Shown in pieces: positions 25,660-34,247 of a DNA stretch of 64,000 nt; within the stretch, counting starts at the first letter, position 1, and the number at the start of each line of letters is the position of its first letter. The translations under genes were made by a program, and so were the position numbers. The stretch is taken from positions 1-64,000 of the forward strand of contig JBKBLG010000008.1 of NCBI GenBank assembly GCA_046296295.1. Direction: 5' to 3'. The notes under the pieces were generated by a model. It was given only the letters and a program-made list of their open reading frames with translations, did not search any database and had not been told where the DNA came from. Origin of the DNA: UBA10646 sp046296295 (GTDB taxonomy: Bacteria; Bacteroidota; Bacteroidia; Chitinophagales; Chitinophagaceae).

Positions 25660-28035
25660 ATGAAAGCGTTATTAGCTTTTTGCAGTTTGTTGGTATTGAA
25701 TATAGGTGCAGCAGCACAAGATATTCGTAATAACCCCAACAGTAATCATGGCAACCGCTTTGAGCAATTAGGTACTATTTTGCCTACACCCAACGAGTAC
25801 AGAACAGCCAGTGGTGCCCCAGGTAGTAAATATTGGCAACAACGTGCCGACTATGTTATTAACTGTACCCTCGATGAAAAAAATCTTCGATTATTTGGTA
25901 GCGAAACCGTTACCTATTTTAACAATAGCCCCGACCCACTCACCTATTTATGGCTTCAGCTCGATGAAAATGAGCATAGCACTACCAAAAATGCCAATTA
26001 TCAAGACCCCACAAGTGTAAGTCAGGCTATTATCAACATCAACCAATTAGAACGCTTAGCCGATGAGAAAAAAGACAATGGTTTTGGTGTTAACATCACC
26101 AAACTTACCGATGCCATTGGCAAGCCTTTACGCTATACCGTGAACAAAACGATGATGCGTATTGATTTACCAACGGCGTTACTACCAGGCCAAAAAACAG
26201 TATTCAAAATAGATTGGAACTACAAAATACCCGACCGTATGGCACAAGGTGGCCGTGGCGGTTATGAGTATTTCCCAGAAGATGGTAATCACTTATTCAC
26301 TATTACCCAGTGGTTCCCACGTATGTGTGTGTACAGCGATTTTCAGGGTTGGCAAAATCACCAATTTACCGGAAGGGGCGAATTTGCTTTAACCTTCGGT
26401 AATTACCTGGTAAATATTACAGTACCAGCCGACCATATTGTTGCCTCTACAGGCGAGTGTCAGAACTACGCACAAGTGCTAAATCCAACCAGACTTGCAC
26501 GTTGGCAAAAAGCACAAAACAGTAACGAGCCTATTGAAATTGTAACCCTAGCCGAAGCTACCGCCGCCGAAAAAACAAAAGCTACAGGCACTAAAACCTG
26601 GACTTATAAAGCAGAAAACGTTCGTGACTTCGCATGGACGAGCAGCCGCAAATACATTTGGGACGCATTGGCTACAAATGTTGCTGGCCGCAAGGTGATG
26701 TGCATGAGTTTGTATGGCAAAGAAGCCTATGGCCTTTACAGAAAATACAGTACTAAAGCAGTACGCCACACCATTCAATCGTACAGCAAATTCAGTATTA
26801 ACTACCCGTACCCTGTAGCACAAAGTATTGAAGCTGCTAATGGTATGGAATACCCCATGATTTGCTTCAACTATGGCCGCACTGAAAAAGATGGCACTTA
26901 CAGCGAAGCTACCAAAAATGGCATGTTAGGTGTAATTATTCACGAAGTAGGTCATAACTTCTTCCCAATGATCATCAATAGCGATGAACGCCAATGGAGT
27001 TGGATGGATGAAGGGTTAAATACCTTTGTAGAATATCTGACTGAGGAACTTTGGGACAACAAATTCCCTAGCCGTCGTGGGCCAGCATTTACTATAACTG
27101 ATTACATGCGTTTGCCTAAAGATCAGTTGGAGCCTATCATGACCAACAGTGAAAATATTGTACAGTTTGGCCCGAACGCTTATAGCAAGCCTGCCACTGG
27201 CTTAAATATACTTCGCGAAACCATTATGGGGCGTGAGCTTTTCGACTTTGCTTTCAAAACTTACGCTCAACGTTGGGCATTTAAGCACCCAACCCCCGCC
27301 GATTTCTTCCGCACCATGGAAGATGCTAGTGGCGAAGATTTAGATTGGTTCTGGCGTGGTTGGTTTTACAATACCGACCCTGTAGATTTAGCACTAGATA
27401 CCGTTCGTGCTTTTAAAATCGATGCTAATGCCGTAGTAGAAATACCTAACCGTCCACAGCAAGAGCGCCGCTTAGACCCCCCTGCTGTAAATAGCTTCGA
27501 AGACATTTCAAAAATTAGAAACCGCGAAGACAAATCTGTAGTTTTTGAAACCGACCGTGATACCACCTTACGCGACTTTTATTGGAAGTATGATAGAGGC
27601 ATCATTGCTTACGATTCTACGTATCGTTGGAAGCCAGCCAGCATTGCCTTCGATAACATTGATGAAGCTACAAAACAAAAGTTCGATGGCCAATACCTTT
27701 ACGAGATTACTGTAAGCAACAAAGGCGGTTTAGTAATGCCTGTAATTGTAGAGTGGACCTTCACCGATGGCACAGTAGAAGTTGATAGAATTCCCGCTCA
27801 AATTTGGCGTAAGAACGAAAATAAAATCAGCAAAGTATTTTTAAAAGCCAAACAAGTAACGGCCGTAAAACTCGATCCATTACGTGAAACAGCCGACATC
27901 AACGAAAAAAATAATGTTTGGCCAAAAGATAACAACACACAAGAGCCAACTAAACTACGCTTGTTCAAAATGAAACAAGCAACACGTGGCCAAAGCAGCG
28001 GCACCAATCCGATGCAAGTGTTACAACAACAATAA
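25660..28035 (+). CDS. M1-family zinc metallopeptidase, secreted
   Basis: 791 residues with a signal peptide (MKALLAFCSLLVLNIGAAAQ). The gluzincin catalytic site is complete: HEVGH with His428, Glu429 and His432, then Glu451 after 18 residues in WMDEGLNTF. The N-terminal beta domain starts near 55 (YVINCTLDEKNLRLFGSETVTYFN). The exopeptidase GxMEN-like element is present as ANGMEYPM (about 389-396), consistent with aminopeptidase activity. The C-terminal 200 residues are beta-rich. Probably degrades peptides in the periplasm or outside the cell. A hairpin terminator follows. Confidence 0.9.
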   Translation: MKALLAFCSLLVLNIGAAAQDIRNNPNSNHGNRFEQLGTILPTPNEYRTASGAPGSKYWQQRADYVINCTLDEKNLRLFGSETVTYFNNSPDPLTYLWLQLDENEHSTTKNANYQDPTSVSQAIININQLERLADEKKDNGFGVNITKLTDAIGKPLRYTVNKTMMRIDLPTALLPGQKTVFKIDWNYKIPDRMAQGGRGGYEYFPEDGNHLFTITQWFPRMCVYSDFQGWQNHQFTGRGEFALTFGNYLVNITVPADHIVASTGECQNYAQVLNPTRLARWQKAQNSNEPIEIVTLAEATAAEKTKATGTKTWTYKAENVRDFAWTSSRKYIWDALATNVAGRKVMCMSLYGKEAYGLYRKYSTKAVRHTIQSYSKFSINYPYPVAQSIEAANGMEYPMICFNYGRTEKDGTYSEATKNGMLGVIIHEVGHNFFPMIINSDERQWSWMDEGLNTFVEYLTEELWDNKFPSRRGPAFTITDYMRLPKDQLEPIMTNSENIVQFGPNAYSKPATGLNILRETIMGRELFDFAFKTYAQRWAFKHPTPADFFRTMEDASGEDLDWFWRGWFYNTDPVDLALDTVRAFKIDANAVVEIPNRPQQERRLDPPAVNSFEDISKIRNREDKSVVFETDRDTTLRDFYWKYDRGIIAYDSTYRWKPASIAFDNIDEATKQKFDGQYLYEITVSNKGGLVMPVIVEWTFTDGTVEVDRIPAQIWRKNENKISKVFLKAKQVTAVKLDPLRETADINEKNNVWPKDNNTQEPTKLRLFKMKQATRGQSSGTNPMQVLQQQ

Positions 28036-28052
28036 TGTTCGCAACAAATAGC

Positions 28053-28084
28053 AAGAAAGGCGATGCAAATGCATCGCCTTTCTT
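28053..28084. terminator. Hairpin terminator after the M1 peptidase gene
   Basis: AAGAAAGGCGATGC, loop AAAT, then its perfect complement and T-rich sequence. Confidence 0.85.
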
Positions 28085-28152
28085 TATACCTACAAAGGAG
28101 TATTTTATAACTCATAACTACGAGAACAAACAAGTACAATTAATTTTATAAA

Positions 28153-30036
28153 ATGCTACTTAGGCTTTTGTGTACCCTAGTACTATCACTTACCCAACAC
28201 ACGGTATTTGCCCAAATTAAAATATCAGTGAATGGCACACCTATGCGTTTAACCAAAACCAAGCTAAGCTATACTTATACCAATGCAACAGCAATGCAGG
28301 TTAGCGATACAACTAAGTACCTTACGGTAAATGGTTGGCAACAAGCCACTACAGATAGTATTCCAATAAGCTACCAACCAAAATGTATTTGGCTAAAAAT
28401 ACCTATGAGTGCATTGCCAATACAAAATATTCACTTCGTTAGTATTGCCAATCCCCACATTAACAAGCTTGCATGTTGGCTCATTGATAGTAGCAATCGT
28501 ATCATCAAACATTACGGTATTACAGGTGATAATCTTGTATTTCATAGTCGTTCGCTACCTAGTACAGATTATACACTTTCCTTCGATGGCATTCCCTTAC
28601 ACAACAAATTACTCATTATTGCCGCCGACAAGCGTTACACCAAACTTGATATTCCTATTGTTTTTAGCAGTGAGCCTTACTATATACACGAAACACAAAC
28701 CAATAAATTAACAGCAGGCTTTTTTTTAGGCATAGGCTGCTTTTTACTATTATTCAATATATATCTATATATCTCACTAAAGCAACAAGTATATTTTTGG
28801 TATAGCATTTATTTATTACTCATATTATTTTATATCGCAACAGATGTTGGCCTACCTTTTAAGTACCTATACCCCAATATACCACAACTGAACGATGTTA
28901 TCAGGCCTGCATCATTTGCAATTAGCCTTGTACCATTATTATTCTTTTATAATTCGTTCCTGAATTTAAAAATTGCTGCACCACAGCTTTTATCTTTCAA
29001 TAAAAGGCTTTTAATAAGCTATGCTGCCTTGTTTGTAATTGCAGTATCTAGTATCATCATTACCGGCAACTATCAAGTACAGCAATTTTGGATATATATG
29101 AACCGAATAATTGCACCATTGTTACTTATTACTATTCTCGTTCAAGCCATCTACTGCTACTTAAAGCAAATTCAGTTTGCAGTTTTTGCTGTAACATCAT
29201 TTACAGTACTCGTGATATTTTTGAGCATTTATAGTTTTCATCAAAACGGACTTATTGTATCCAATTCATTTACAAGTCACAGTCATTATTGGGGGTTAGC
29301 TATCGAAGCATCTATCATCGCTTTTTCACTTGCATGGCGTTATAAAACTTATAAAGAAGAAGCAGAAAGATTACTCATAGAAAATTTTAAAATACAAGAT
29401 AATATCTTAAAAGAAACAGCACAGTGGCAAGAGAAAGAACTAGAAAGAATATCATCGCTATTACATGATACTGTTGGTGCCAATGTAGGACTACTTCGCT
29501 TACATGCCGATGCCATGCCACTCACTGAAAATGGTAGAGTAGTACTTGCAAATCAAATAACTACTTTAGGTAATGAAATTAGGCAGATGAGCCACACCTT
29601 ATCGCCATTAAAACTGCAACATCATGGCTTACAAGTAGCACTACAAGATCTTGTACAACAAATCAAACAGAGCACATCACTCAATCTTCAACTTGAATGG
29701 CTAGGCAATAAAAAAACACTCGACTTTCAATATGAAATCATCATTTACCGTACGGTACAAGAAGTACTACAAAACATGTTAAAACATGCACATGCTAAAG
29801 AAGCTATTGTACAAGTATTAATTGAAGACGACCTCATATCTATTTATATTGAAGACGATGGTGTTGGTTCTAATACCAATGAACCTTTTGATGGTATTGG
29901 GCTAAAGAGTATTGAAAAACTCATACAACTACTCCATGGTACCTTTCAAATCAAAACTTCGCCTCAAGCAGGTTTTAGCTTATCAGTAGAATTTAAACCA
30001 TTGAATCATGAAAGTTTATCGAGTAGGCATCGCTGA
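28153..30036 (+). CDS. 7TM-DISM sensor histidine kinase (HisKA_3 type)
   Basis: 627 residues. Signal peptide (about 1-20), extracellular 7TMR-DISM-type beta domain (about 25-170), seven transmembrane segments (about 180-390), then a coiled coil and a HisKA_3 dimerisation domain with phospho-acceptor His438 in SSLLHDTVGANVG. A HATPase domain follows with the N box VQEVLQNMLKHAHA and G box IEDDGVGS / FDGIGLKSI. The 3' end overlaps the response regulator gene by 29 bases, so the two form one two-component system. The signal is unknown; DISM domains often sense carbohydrates or other small molecules. An exact 14-bp motif copy encodes Tyr-Leu-Thr-Val-Asn in the sensor domain. Confidence 0.9.
   Translation: MLLRLLCTLVLSLTQHTVFAQIKISVNGTPMRLTKTKLSYTYTNATAMQVSDTTKYLTVNGWQQATTDSIPISYQPKCIWLKIPMSALPIQNIHFVSIANPHINKLACWLIDSSNRIIKHYGITGDNLVFHSRSLPSTDYTLSFDGIPLHNKLLIIAADKRYTKLDIPIVFSSEPYYIHETQTNKLTAGFFLGIGCFLLLFNIYLYISLKQQVYFWYSIYLLLILFYIATDVGLPFKYLYPNIPQLNDVIRPASFAISLVPLLFFYNSFLNLKIAAPQLLSFNKRLLISYAALFVIAVSSIIITGNYQVQQFWIYMNRIIAPLLLITILVQAIYCYLKQIQFAVFAVTSFTVLVIFLSIYSFHQNGLIVSNSFTSHSHYWGLAIEASIIAFSLAWRYKTYKEEAERLLIENFKIQDNILKETAQWQEKELERISSLLHDTVGANVGLLRLHADAMPLTENGRVVLANQITTLGNEIRQMSHTLSPLKLQHHGLQVALQDLVQQIKQSTSLNLQLEWLGNKKTLDFQYEIIIYRTVQEVLQNMLKHAHAKEAIVQVLIEDDLISIYIEDDGVGSNTNEPFDGIGLKSIEKLIQLLHGTFQIKTSPQAGFSLSVEFKPLNHESLSSRHR
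28319..28332 (-). repeat. Exact copy of ATTTACCGTAAGGT motif inside the histidine kinase gene
   Basis: Encodes Tyr-Leu-Thr-Val-Asn in the extracellular sensor domain. Confidence 0.9.
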
Positions 30037-30631
30037 CGATCATTTGCTATTTGCTGAAGGCATTAGTAATATTATTCAACAACAGCCAGCACTTGAACTT
30101 GTATTCATTACAGGTGATGGAAAAAACCTTGTAGAACTTATTACCGAGCATGCCATTCAAATTTTATTACTCGATATTAAAATTCCCCCATTGAATGGTT
30201 TAGAATTGTTACCAAAACTTAAAGCACATTTCCCTCGCTTAAAAGTGATGATAATATCTATGTATCAACCCACAGATATTCAATTAGATTTAAAACAATT
30301 TATAGGCGATGCTTATGTATTAAAAATTTCAGGCCGTGAAATTTTAGAAGATGCATTACAAGCACTTGTGAATAATCAACAATACTTCGACCCAAATATT
30401 GTTTATAAAAAGCGACATACCGAACATATTGCAGCAGAACTAAAACTTACTAAACGAGAAAAAGAAATCATAGCCTTAATTGCTGCCGGCAAAACAAGTA
30501 AAGAAATCGCAGCACAACTCTACTTAAGTGAACTTACCGTAAAAACGCATCGTAAAAATATTAGCGAAAAACTAGGTACAAAAAGCATTGCAGACTTAGT
30601 TACTAAAACAATGCATTTCAACAATCCTTAA
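30008..30631 (+). CDS. LuxR/NarL-family response regulator
   Basis: 207 residues. Receiver domain (1-120) with the acidic pair ADDH near 9-12, phospho-acceptor Asp56 in LLLDIKIPP and the conserved Lys in YVLKIS. The C-terminal LuxR-type HTH (about 143-205) reads LTKREKEIIALIAAGKTSKEIA ... LSELTVKTHRKNI. It starts inside the kinase gene and is very likely its cognate partner; HisKA_3 kinases pair with NarL-type regulators. Targets cannot be read from the sequence. Confidence 0.93.
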   Translation: MKVYRVGIADDHLLFAEGISNIIQQQPALELVFITGDGKNLVELITEHAIQILLLDIKIPPLNGLELLPKLKAHFPRLKVMIISMYQPTDIQLDLKQFIGDAYVLKISGREILEDALQALVNNQQYFDPNIVYKKRHTEHIAAELKLTKREKEIIALIAAGKTSKEIAAQLYLSELTVKTHRKNISEKLGTKSIADLVTKTMHFNNP

Positions 30632-30649
30632 CTTGTACACCAAAAGTTT

Positions 30650-31261
30650 TTGTACTTGATAACAACCCAACATATACTTGATACTGGCTTAGGCGCATTA
30701 CACCAATTATTACATGCACAGCATACACAAGAACTTAATTACTGGAATGATTTCAGCCGTATTTGGACACCCATGCAAGTGAAACGTAAAACCTTGCTCA
30801 CTAGAATGGGAGACACTGAAAAACACTTGTATTTCGTAGTAGAAGGTGTGTATCGCAGCTACTATATATCGCCTCGTGGTGCCGATGCTACTTTAGTTTT
30901 TTTCTACCCGCCCTCTTTCGCTGGCGTTGCCGATAGCTTTTTGTTACAACAACCCAGCAGATACTTTGTAGAAAGCTTAACTGCGGGTTCGTTATTACGC
31001 ACAAATTTTACCCAAGTACAACTACTCATGCAACAACACAGAGCCTTTGAGCAGTTTGTACTTGGTGCCGTAACACGCACCTTATCGGGTGCTTTAGAAC
31101 GGCAAATAGAGCTACAATGTTTTAGTGCAGAAGAAAAATTCAGAGCTTTATTGCAACGCAGCCCACATGTATTACAGCTTATACCACACAAATATTTAGC
31201 TAGCTATTTAGGTATCGATGCAACAACTTTTAGCAAACTACTAGGTTCCATTAAACTATAA
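30650..31261 (+). CDS. Crp/Fnr-like cyclic-nucleotide-binding regulator
   Basis: About 200 residues with a cNMP-binding beta-roll (KRKTLLTRMGDTEKHLYFVVEGVYRSYY, about 45-72; SFAGVADSFLL) and a short helical C-terminus (HKYLASYLGIDATTFSKLLGSI) resembling the small Crp/Fnr-type regulators of Bacteroidetes. No ATG is available near the expected N-terminus; the frame opens at TTG 30650, and TTG 30656 is an alternative. It lies 18 bases after the response regulator gene and may be co-transcribed with it. The stop codon is part of the terminator hairpin. Confidence 0.78.
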   Translation: MYLITTQHILDTGLGALHQLLHAQHTQELNYWNDFSRIWTPMQVKRKTLLTRMGDTEKHLYFVVEGVYRSYYISPRGADATLVFFYPPSFAGVADSFLLQQPSRYFVESLTAGSLLRTNFTQVQLLMQQHRAFEQFVLGAVTRTLSGALERQIELQCFSAEEKFRALLQRSPHVLQLIPHKYLASYLGIDATTFSKLLGSIKL

Positions 31262-31288
31262 AATCTTGGTGCATACCAAGATTTTTTT
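31261..31288 (+). terminator. Intrinsic terminator of the kinase-regulator-Crp unit
   Basis: AAATCTTGGT, loop GCAT, ACCAAGATTT and a T run, overlapping the Crp-like gene's stop codon. Confidence 0.9.
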
Positions 31289-31328
31289 ATGCCAACATTT
31301 CCAGCTTTGTGCAACAAAAAAGAAAATT

Positions 31329-31931
31329 ATGCCAACCTTTTCAACCCAAACTCTTTTTAGAGCTGTAAGCAACAGTACCGAACAATTATTGCACACCGCC
31401 ATTGAGCAATGGCAAAATACCCCTACACATTTACTAGAACAACCGCCAGCACCGGGTAAGTGGAGTGCAGTTCAGTGCCTACATCATCTCAACATGTACT
31501 TCCAATATTACAACCCGGCCATGCGTAAGGCCATTCAAAACTTTCATGATTGTAAGCCTACAAACACATTCAATCCCGGTTGGTTAGGTAGTTACTTTAC
31601 CAAAAGTATGCTTACCGATACAAAATCAGGATTACCCACCAACACAATGAAAAGTCCTGCTAAAACAAACCCCACCACAACACCACCTACTGCAGAAGTA
31701 TTGCAAGATTTTATTGAGCATTTACACGATCAATTACAAATTATTGAGCTCGCCCGGCAAGTGAATTTAAACAAAGTGCGTGTACCTATTTCTATCATGC
31801 CATTGGTGAAATTAAAGCTTGGCGATACATTACTCTTCAACGCTGCACATCAGATAAGGCATGCACAACAACTAATTCGTACACTACCAGAGAGCTATCA
31901 AACCAAATTAGCATCGTTTAGAGTGAAATAG
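31329..31931 (+). CDS. DinB-family protein
   Basis: 200 residues, four-helix-bundle DinB/YfiT-like family. Three metal-ligand-type histidines are visible: in QCLHHLNMYFQ (about 50-60), in FIEHLHDQ, and in NAAHQIRHAQQL near the C-terminus. Bacteroidetes members are annotated as DinB_2 and may act as thiol (bacillithiol-type) transferases; activity here is unknown. ATG 31329 is preferred over 31266 because the terminator hairpin lies between. It converges on the BaiN-type gene, with a hairpin of two 14-bp motif copies between them. Confidence 0.75.
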   Translation: MPTFSTQTLFRAVSNSTEQLLHTAIEQWQNTPTHLLEQPPAPGKWSAVQCLHHLNMYFQYYNPAMRKAIQNFHDCKPTNTFNPGWLGSYFTKSMLTDTKSGLPTNTMKSPAKTNPTTTPPTAEVLQDFIEHLHDQLQIIELARQVNLNKVRVPISIMPLVKLKLGDTLLFNAAHQIRHAQQLIRTLPESYQTKLASFRVK

Positions 31932-31965
31932 CCCCCACTACAAGTAACATATAATAGTATATTTT

Positions 31966-32011
31966 CATTTACCGTAAGGCTAATTTTTAATATATTACCT
32001 TACGGTAAATG
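31966..32011. repeat. Inverted pair of the 14-bp motif between convergent genes
   Basis: Arms CATTTACCGTAAGG (31966-31979) and CCTTACGGTAAATG (31998-32011) are perfectly complementary over 14 bp, with an 18-base AT-rich loop. The right arm abuts the stop codon of the BaiN-type gene, and the DinB stop is 34 bases to the left. The position suits a bidirectional terminator. Confidence 0.88.
31997..32010 (-). repeat. Exact copy of ATTTACCGTAAGGT motif
   Basis: Right arm of the inverted pair between the DinB and BaiN-type genes; the left arm is a one-mismatch copy at 31967-31980. Confidence 0.9.
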
Positions 32012-33244
32012 CTATAATGTAGCCGCAATATGCTTTGCAGCCAGCCAACCACTGGCCCACGCATGCTGAAAATTATAGCCACCTGTAATACCATCTACAT
32101 TTAATATTTCACCTGTAAAGTATAGCTTGGGGTGCTGCTTACACTCCATTGTATTGGCATCGATAACTTGTAGTTCAATGCCTCCTGCTGTTACAAACTC
32201 ATCTTTATAAGTGGTTTTGCCATGTACCGGCAAAACATAGTGTACCAGTTGTTGTATTAACTTTTGTTGCATACTCGCAGTAATATCGGCATAACGCAGG
32301 TGGCCTTGTATACCAGCCTCGGTAAGCAAAAACTCCCACAACCGCTTCGGCAAATCAAACGGATTTTTTTGTGCAATAGCTTGCGAAGCCAGCTGTATAC
32401 GCAAGTGCAACCAATGCTGCTTTAAGGTTTCGGTATTATAATCAGGTAGCCAATTAATAATAACTTGATATTGATATTGCACACTTGCCAAATGTAGTGC
32501 CCCATACGCCGAGAGTTTTAACACAGCTGGACCACTTAGCCCCCAATGTGTAATAAGTACTGGCCCTTGTTGTTGTAATTTGGTGCCGGCAATTTTCACA
32601 ATTACATCCTGAACACTCACACCCATCAATGCTGTTATAGGATGCTTTGGCGTATTTAGAGTGAATAAACTCGGTACAGGTGCAGCTATGGGCAATTGTA
32701 AGTTTTGCAACCATTCAAACTGCGACAACTTCGGGAAGCCACCACAAGCAACTACCACCGCTTGTGCATGCAATTGCTCACTATTCGTGACAACCTGATA
32801 TCCTCCGTTGTGTGGTACTACACTTTGTACGGTTCTGTGCATCAAAAATTGAACTTTGTACCTATTGGCTTCTTGCATCAAACATGCTATAATGGTAGTA
32901 GAAGTATTGGTACTTGGGAACATACGACCATCGGCCTCGGCTACAATACTAACACCTCTTTCTTTAAACCATTGAATTGTATCTTTTGGCTGAAACCAAT
33001 GCAAAGTTTTTTTCATCAGATGTTGCCCTCGCGGATAGCGGCTACTTAACGTTGGGATATCGTAACATGCATGTGTAACATTACAACGACCACCGCCGCT
33101 AATACGTACTTTGCTTAGTAGTTTATCTGTTTTTTCTACAACTATCACTTTTAAGTGTGGTGCTTGCCTTGCCAAATTAACAGCGCAAAACATACCCGAT
33201 GCGCCGCCCCCAATAATTATTACTGTAGGATGTTGCGTATTCAT
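32012..33244 (-). CDS. HI0933/BaiN-family FAD-dependent oxidoreductase
   Basis: 410-residue flavoprotein. The N-terminal Rossmann FAD site IIIGGGASGMFCAVNLA (about 9-25) is followed by EKTDKLLSKVRISGGGRCNVTH, the family signature, and the C-terminal FAD contact TGEILNVDGITGGYNFQHAWASG. Family members reduce bile-acid intermediates or act on unknown substrates; the specific reaction here is unknown. The ATG is the last part of an exact 14-bp motif (ACCTTACGGTAAATG), so the motif occupies the place of the ribosome-binding site. Confidence 0.9.
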   Translation of the reverse strand: MNTQHPTVIIIGGGASGMFCAVNLARQAPHLKVIVVEKTDKLLSKVRISGGGRCNVTHACYDIPTLSSRYPRGQHLMKKTLHWFQPKDTIQWFKERGVSIVAEADGRMFPSTNTSTTIIACLMQEANRYKVQFLMHRTVQSVVPHNGGYQVVTNSEQLHAQAVVVACGGFPKLSQFEWLQNLQLPIAAPVPSLFTLNTPKHPITALMGVSVQDVIVKIAGTKLQQQGPVLITHWGLSGPAVLKLSAYGALHLASVQYQYQVIINWLPDYNTETLKQHWLHLRIQLASQAIAQKNPFDLPKRLWEFLLTEAGIQGHLRYADITASMQQKLIQQLVHYVLPVHGKTTYKDEFVTAGGIELQVIDANTMECKQHPKLYFTGEILNVDGITGGYNFQHAWASGWLAAKHIAATL

Positions 33245-33256
33245 TTACCGTAAGGT
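33243..33256 (+). repeat. Exact copy of ATTTACCGTAAGGT motif over a start codon
   Basis: On the coding (minus) strand the motif runs into the BaiN-type gene's ATG, sharing the bases AT. Confidence 0.9.
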
Positions 33257-33263
33257 TAAAAGA

Positions 33264-33285
33264 AAAGCCGCATGTTAGCGGCTTT
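33264..33285 (-). terminator. Hairpin terminator after map
   Basis: AAAGCCGC, 6-base loop, GCGGCTTT, then TTCTTTT on the minus strand, 4 bases after the map stop codon. Confidence 0.8.
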
Positions 33286-33289
33286 AATG

Positions 33290-34117
33290 CTATCCTCCAA
33301 CTTGTGCTGGAAGTTGATAACTTGTATTGAGATTACTATTCTTTTGTTCTGCAGCTTCAATAATGGTATAATCGCTGAGTAGCAGTGCTTTACCTCTTTT
33401 CACACATACATTATGTTCAAAATGAGCACTCGGCTTACCATCGCTAGTTCTTACAGTCCAGCCATCTTTGTCGGTATACACTTCTCGTGTGCCCATATTA
33501 ATCATAGGTTCAATAGCTATGGTAAGATTTTCTTTTAACAATGGGCCGGTGCCGCGCTTGCCATAATTCGGAACTTGCGGATCTTCATGTAATCGCTTGC
33601 CTAAACCATGCCCCACTAAATCACGAACAACGCCATAGCCATACTTTCGTTCTGTATGTTCTTGAATGGCAAAAGCAATATCGCCAATACGCTGACCAAC
33701 TATTGCCCTTTCAATGCCCTTATACAAGCTTTCTTTAGTAACCTTTACCAGTTGCAAAACCTCTTGGCTTGCCTCACCAAGCACAAATGTATAAGCATGT
33801 TCACCTATATATCCATTTTTGGTAATACCTAAATCTATGCTTACCACATCGCCATCTTTCAACACATTATTATTTGGGAAGCCATGTACCACCACATCGT
33901 TCACACTGGCGCAAATAGCAAATGGATAGGTACCACCGTAATTTAAAAAAGTTGGCACCCCTTTATGGTCGTAAATCATCGTTTTGCACAGGGTTTCAAT
34001 CTGCATGGTTGTAATGCCGGGTTTGAGCATCGATGCAACTTCGGCAAGCATAGTGCTTACAAGGGTTGCATTTTCTTTCATTATAGCCACTTCGGCTTCT
34101 GTTTTATAAAAAATCAT
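33290..34117 (-). CDS. map: Type I methionine aminopeptidase
   Basis: Removes the initiator methionine from new proteins. 275 residues: MIFYKTEAEVAIMKENATLVSTML, then NDVVVHGFPN with the first catalytic His, GDVVSIDLG with the first metal Asp, GHGLGKRLHEDP with a metal His, and IAIEPMINMG with a metal Glu. The C-terminus has about 20 extra residues. The open frame runs up to 34288 but would add 57 unrelated residues. A -7 box TAACTTTG ends 5 bases before ATG 34117, so map seems to be transcribed alone as a nearly leaderless mRNA, beyond a terminator after secY. Confidence 0.95.
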   Translation of the reverse strand: MIFYKTEAEVAIMKENATLVSTMLAEVASMLKPGITTMQIETLCKTMIYDHKGVPTFLNYGGTYPFAICASVNDVVVHGFPNNNVLKDGDVVSIDLGITKNGYIGEHAYTFVLGEASQEVLQLVKVTKESLYKGIERAIVGQRIGDIAFAIQEHTERKYGYGVVRDLVGHGLGKRLHEDPQVPNYGKRGTGPLLKENLTIAIEPMINMGTREVYTDKDGWTVRTSDGKPSAHFEHNVCVKRGKALLLSDYTIIEAAEQKNSNLNTSYQLPAQVGG

Positions 34118-34122
34118 ACGTA

Positions 34123-34130
34123 CAAAGTTA
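34123..34130 (-). promoter_or_regulatory. map -7 promoter element
   Basis: Minus strand TAACTTTG (TAnnTTTG). Its last base is 5 bases from the map ATG. No convincing -33 box was found; a one-mismatch copy of the 14-bp motif lies 25 bp upstream (34155-34168). Confidence 0.55.
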
Positions 34131-34184
34131 GCTAACCAAATATTTATAATAATACCCTTACGGTAAATGTAGAATTGCTTTAAC

Positions 34185-34218
34185 GCAACAACCTGCCATT
34201 TGAATAGCAGGTTGTTGC
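34185..34218 (-). terminator. Hairpin terminator after secY
   Basis: Perfect 12-bp stem GCAACAACCTGC with 10-base loop, 30 bases downstream of the secY stop. It separates secY from map. Confidence 0.75.
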
Positions 34219-34247
34219 AAAATAGTATTAGAAATATCGAAACTTGA

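Noticed and set aside
29743..29756. ATTTACCGTACGGT and other partial look-alikes (18878, 26363, 30534, 44535, 55615, 61522)
   Set aside because: They share only part of the 14-mer, or have an inserted base, and were not counted as copies.
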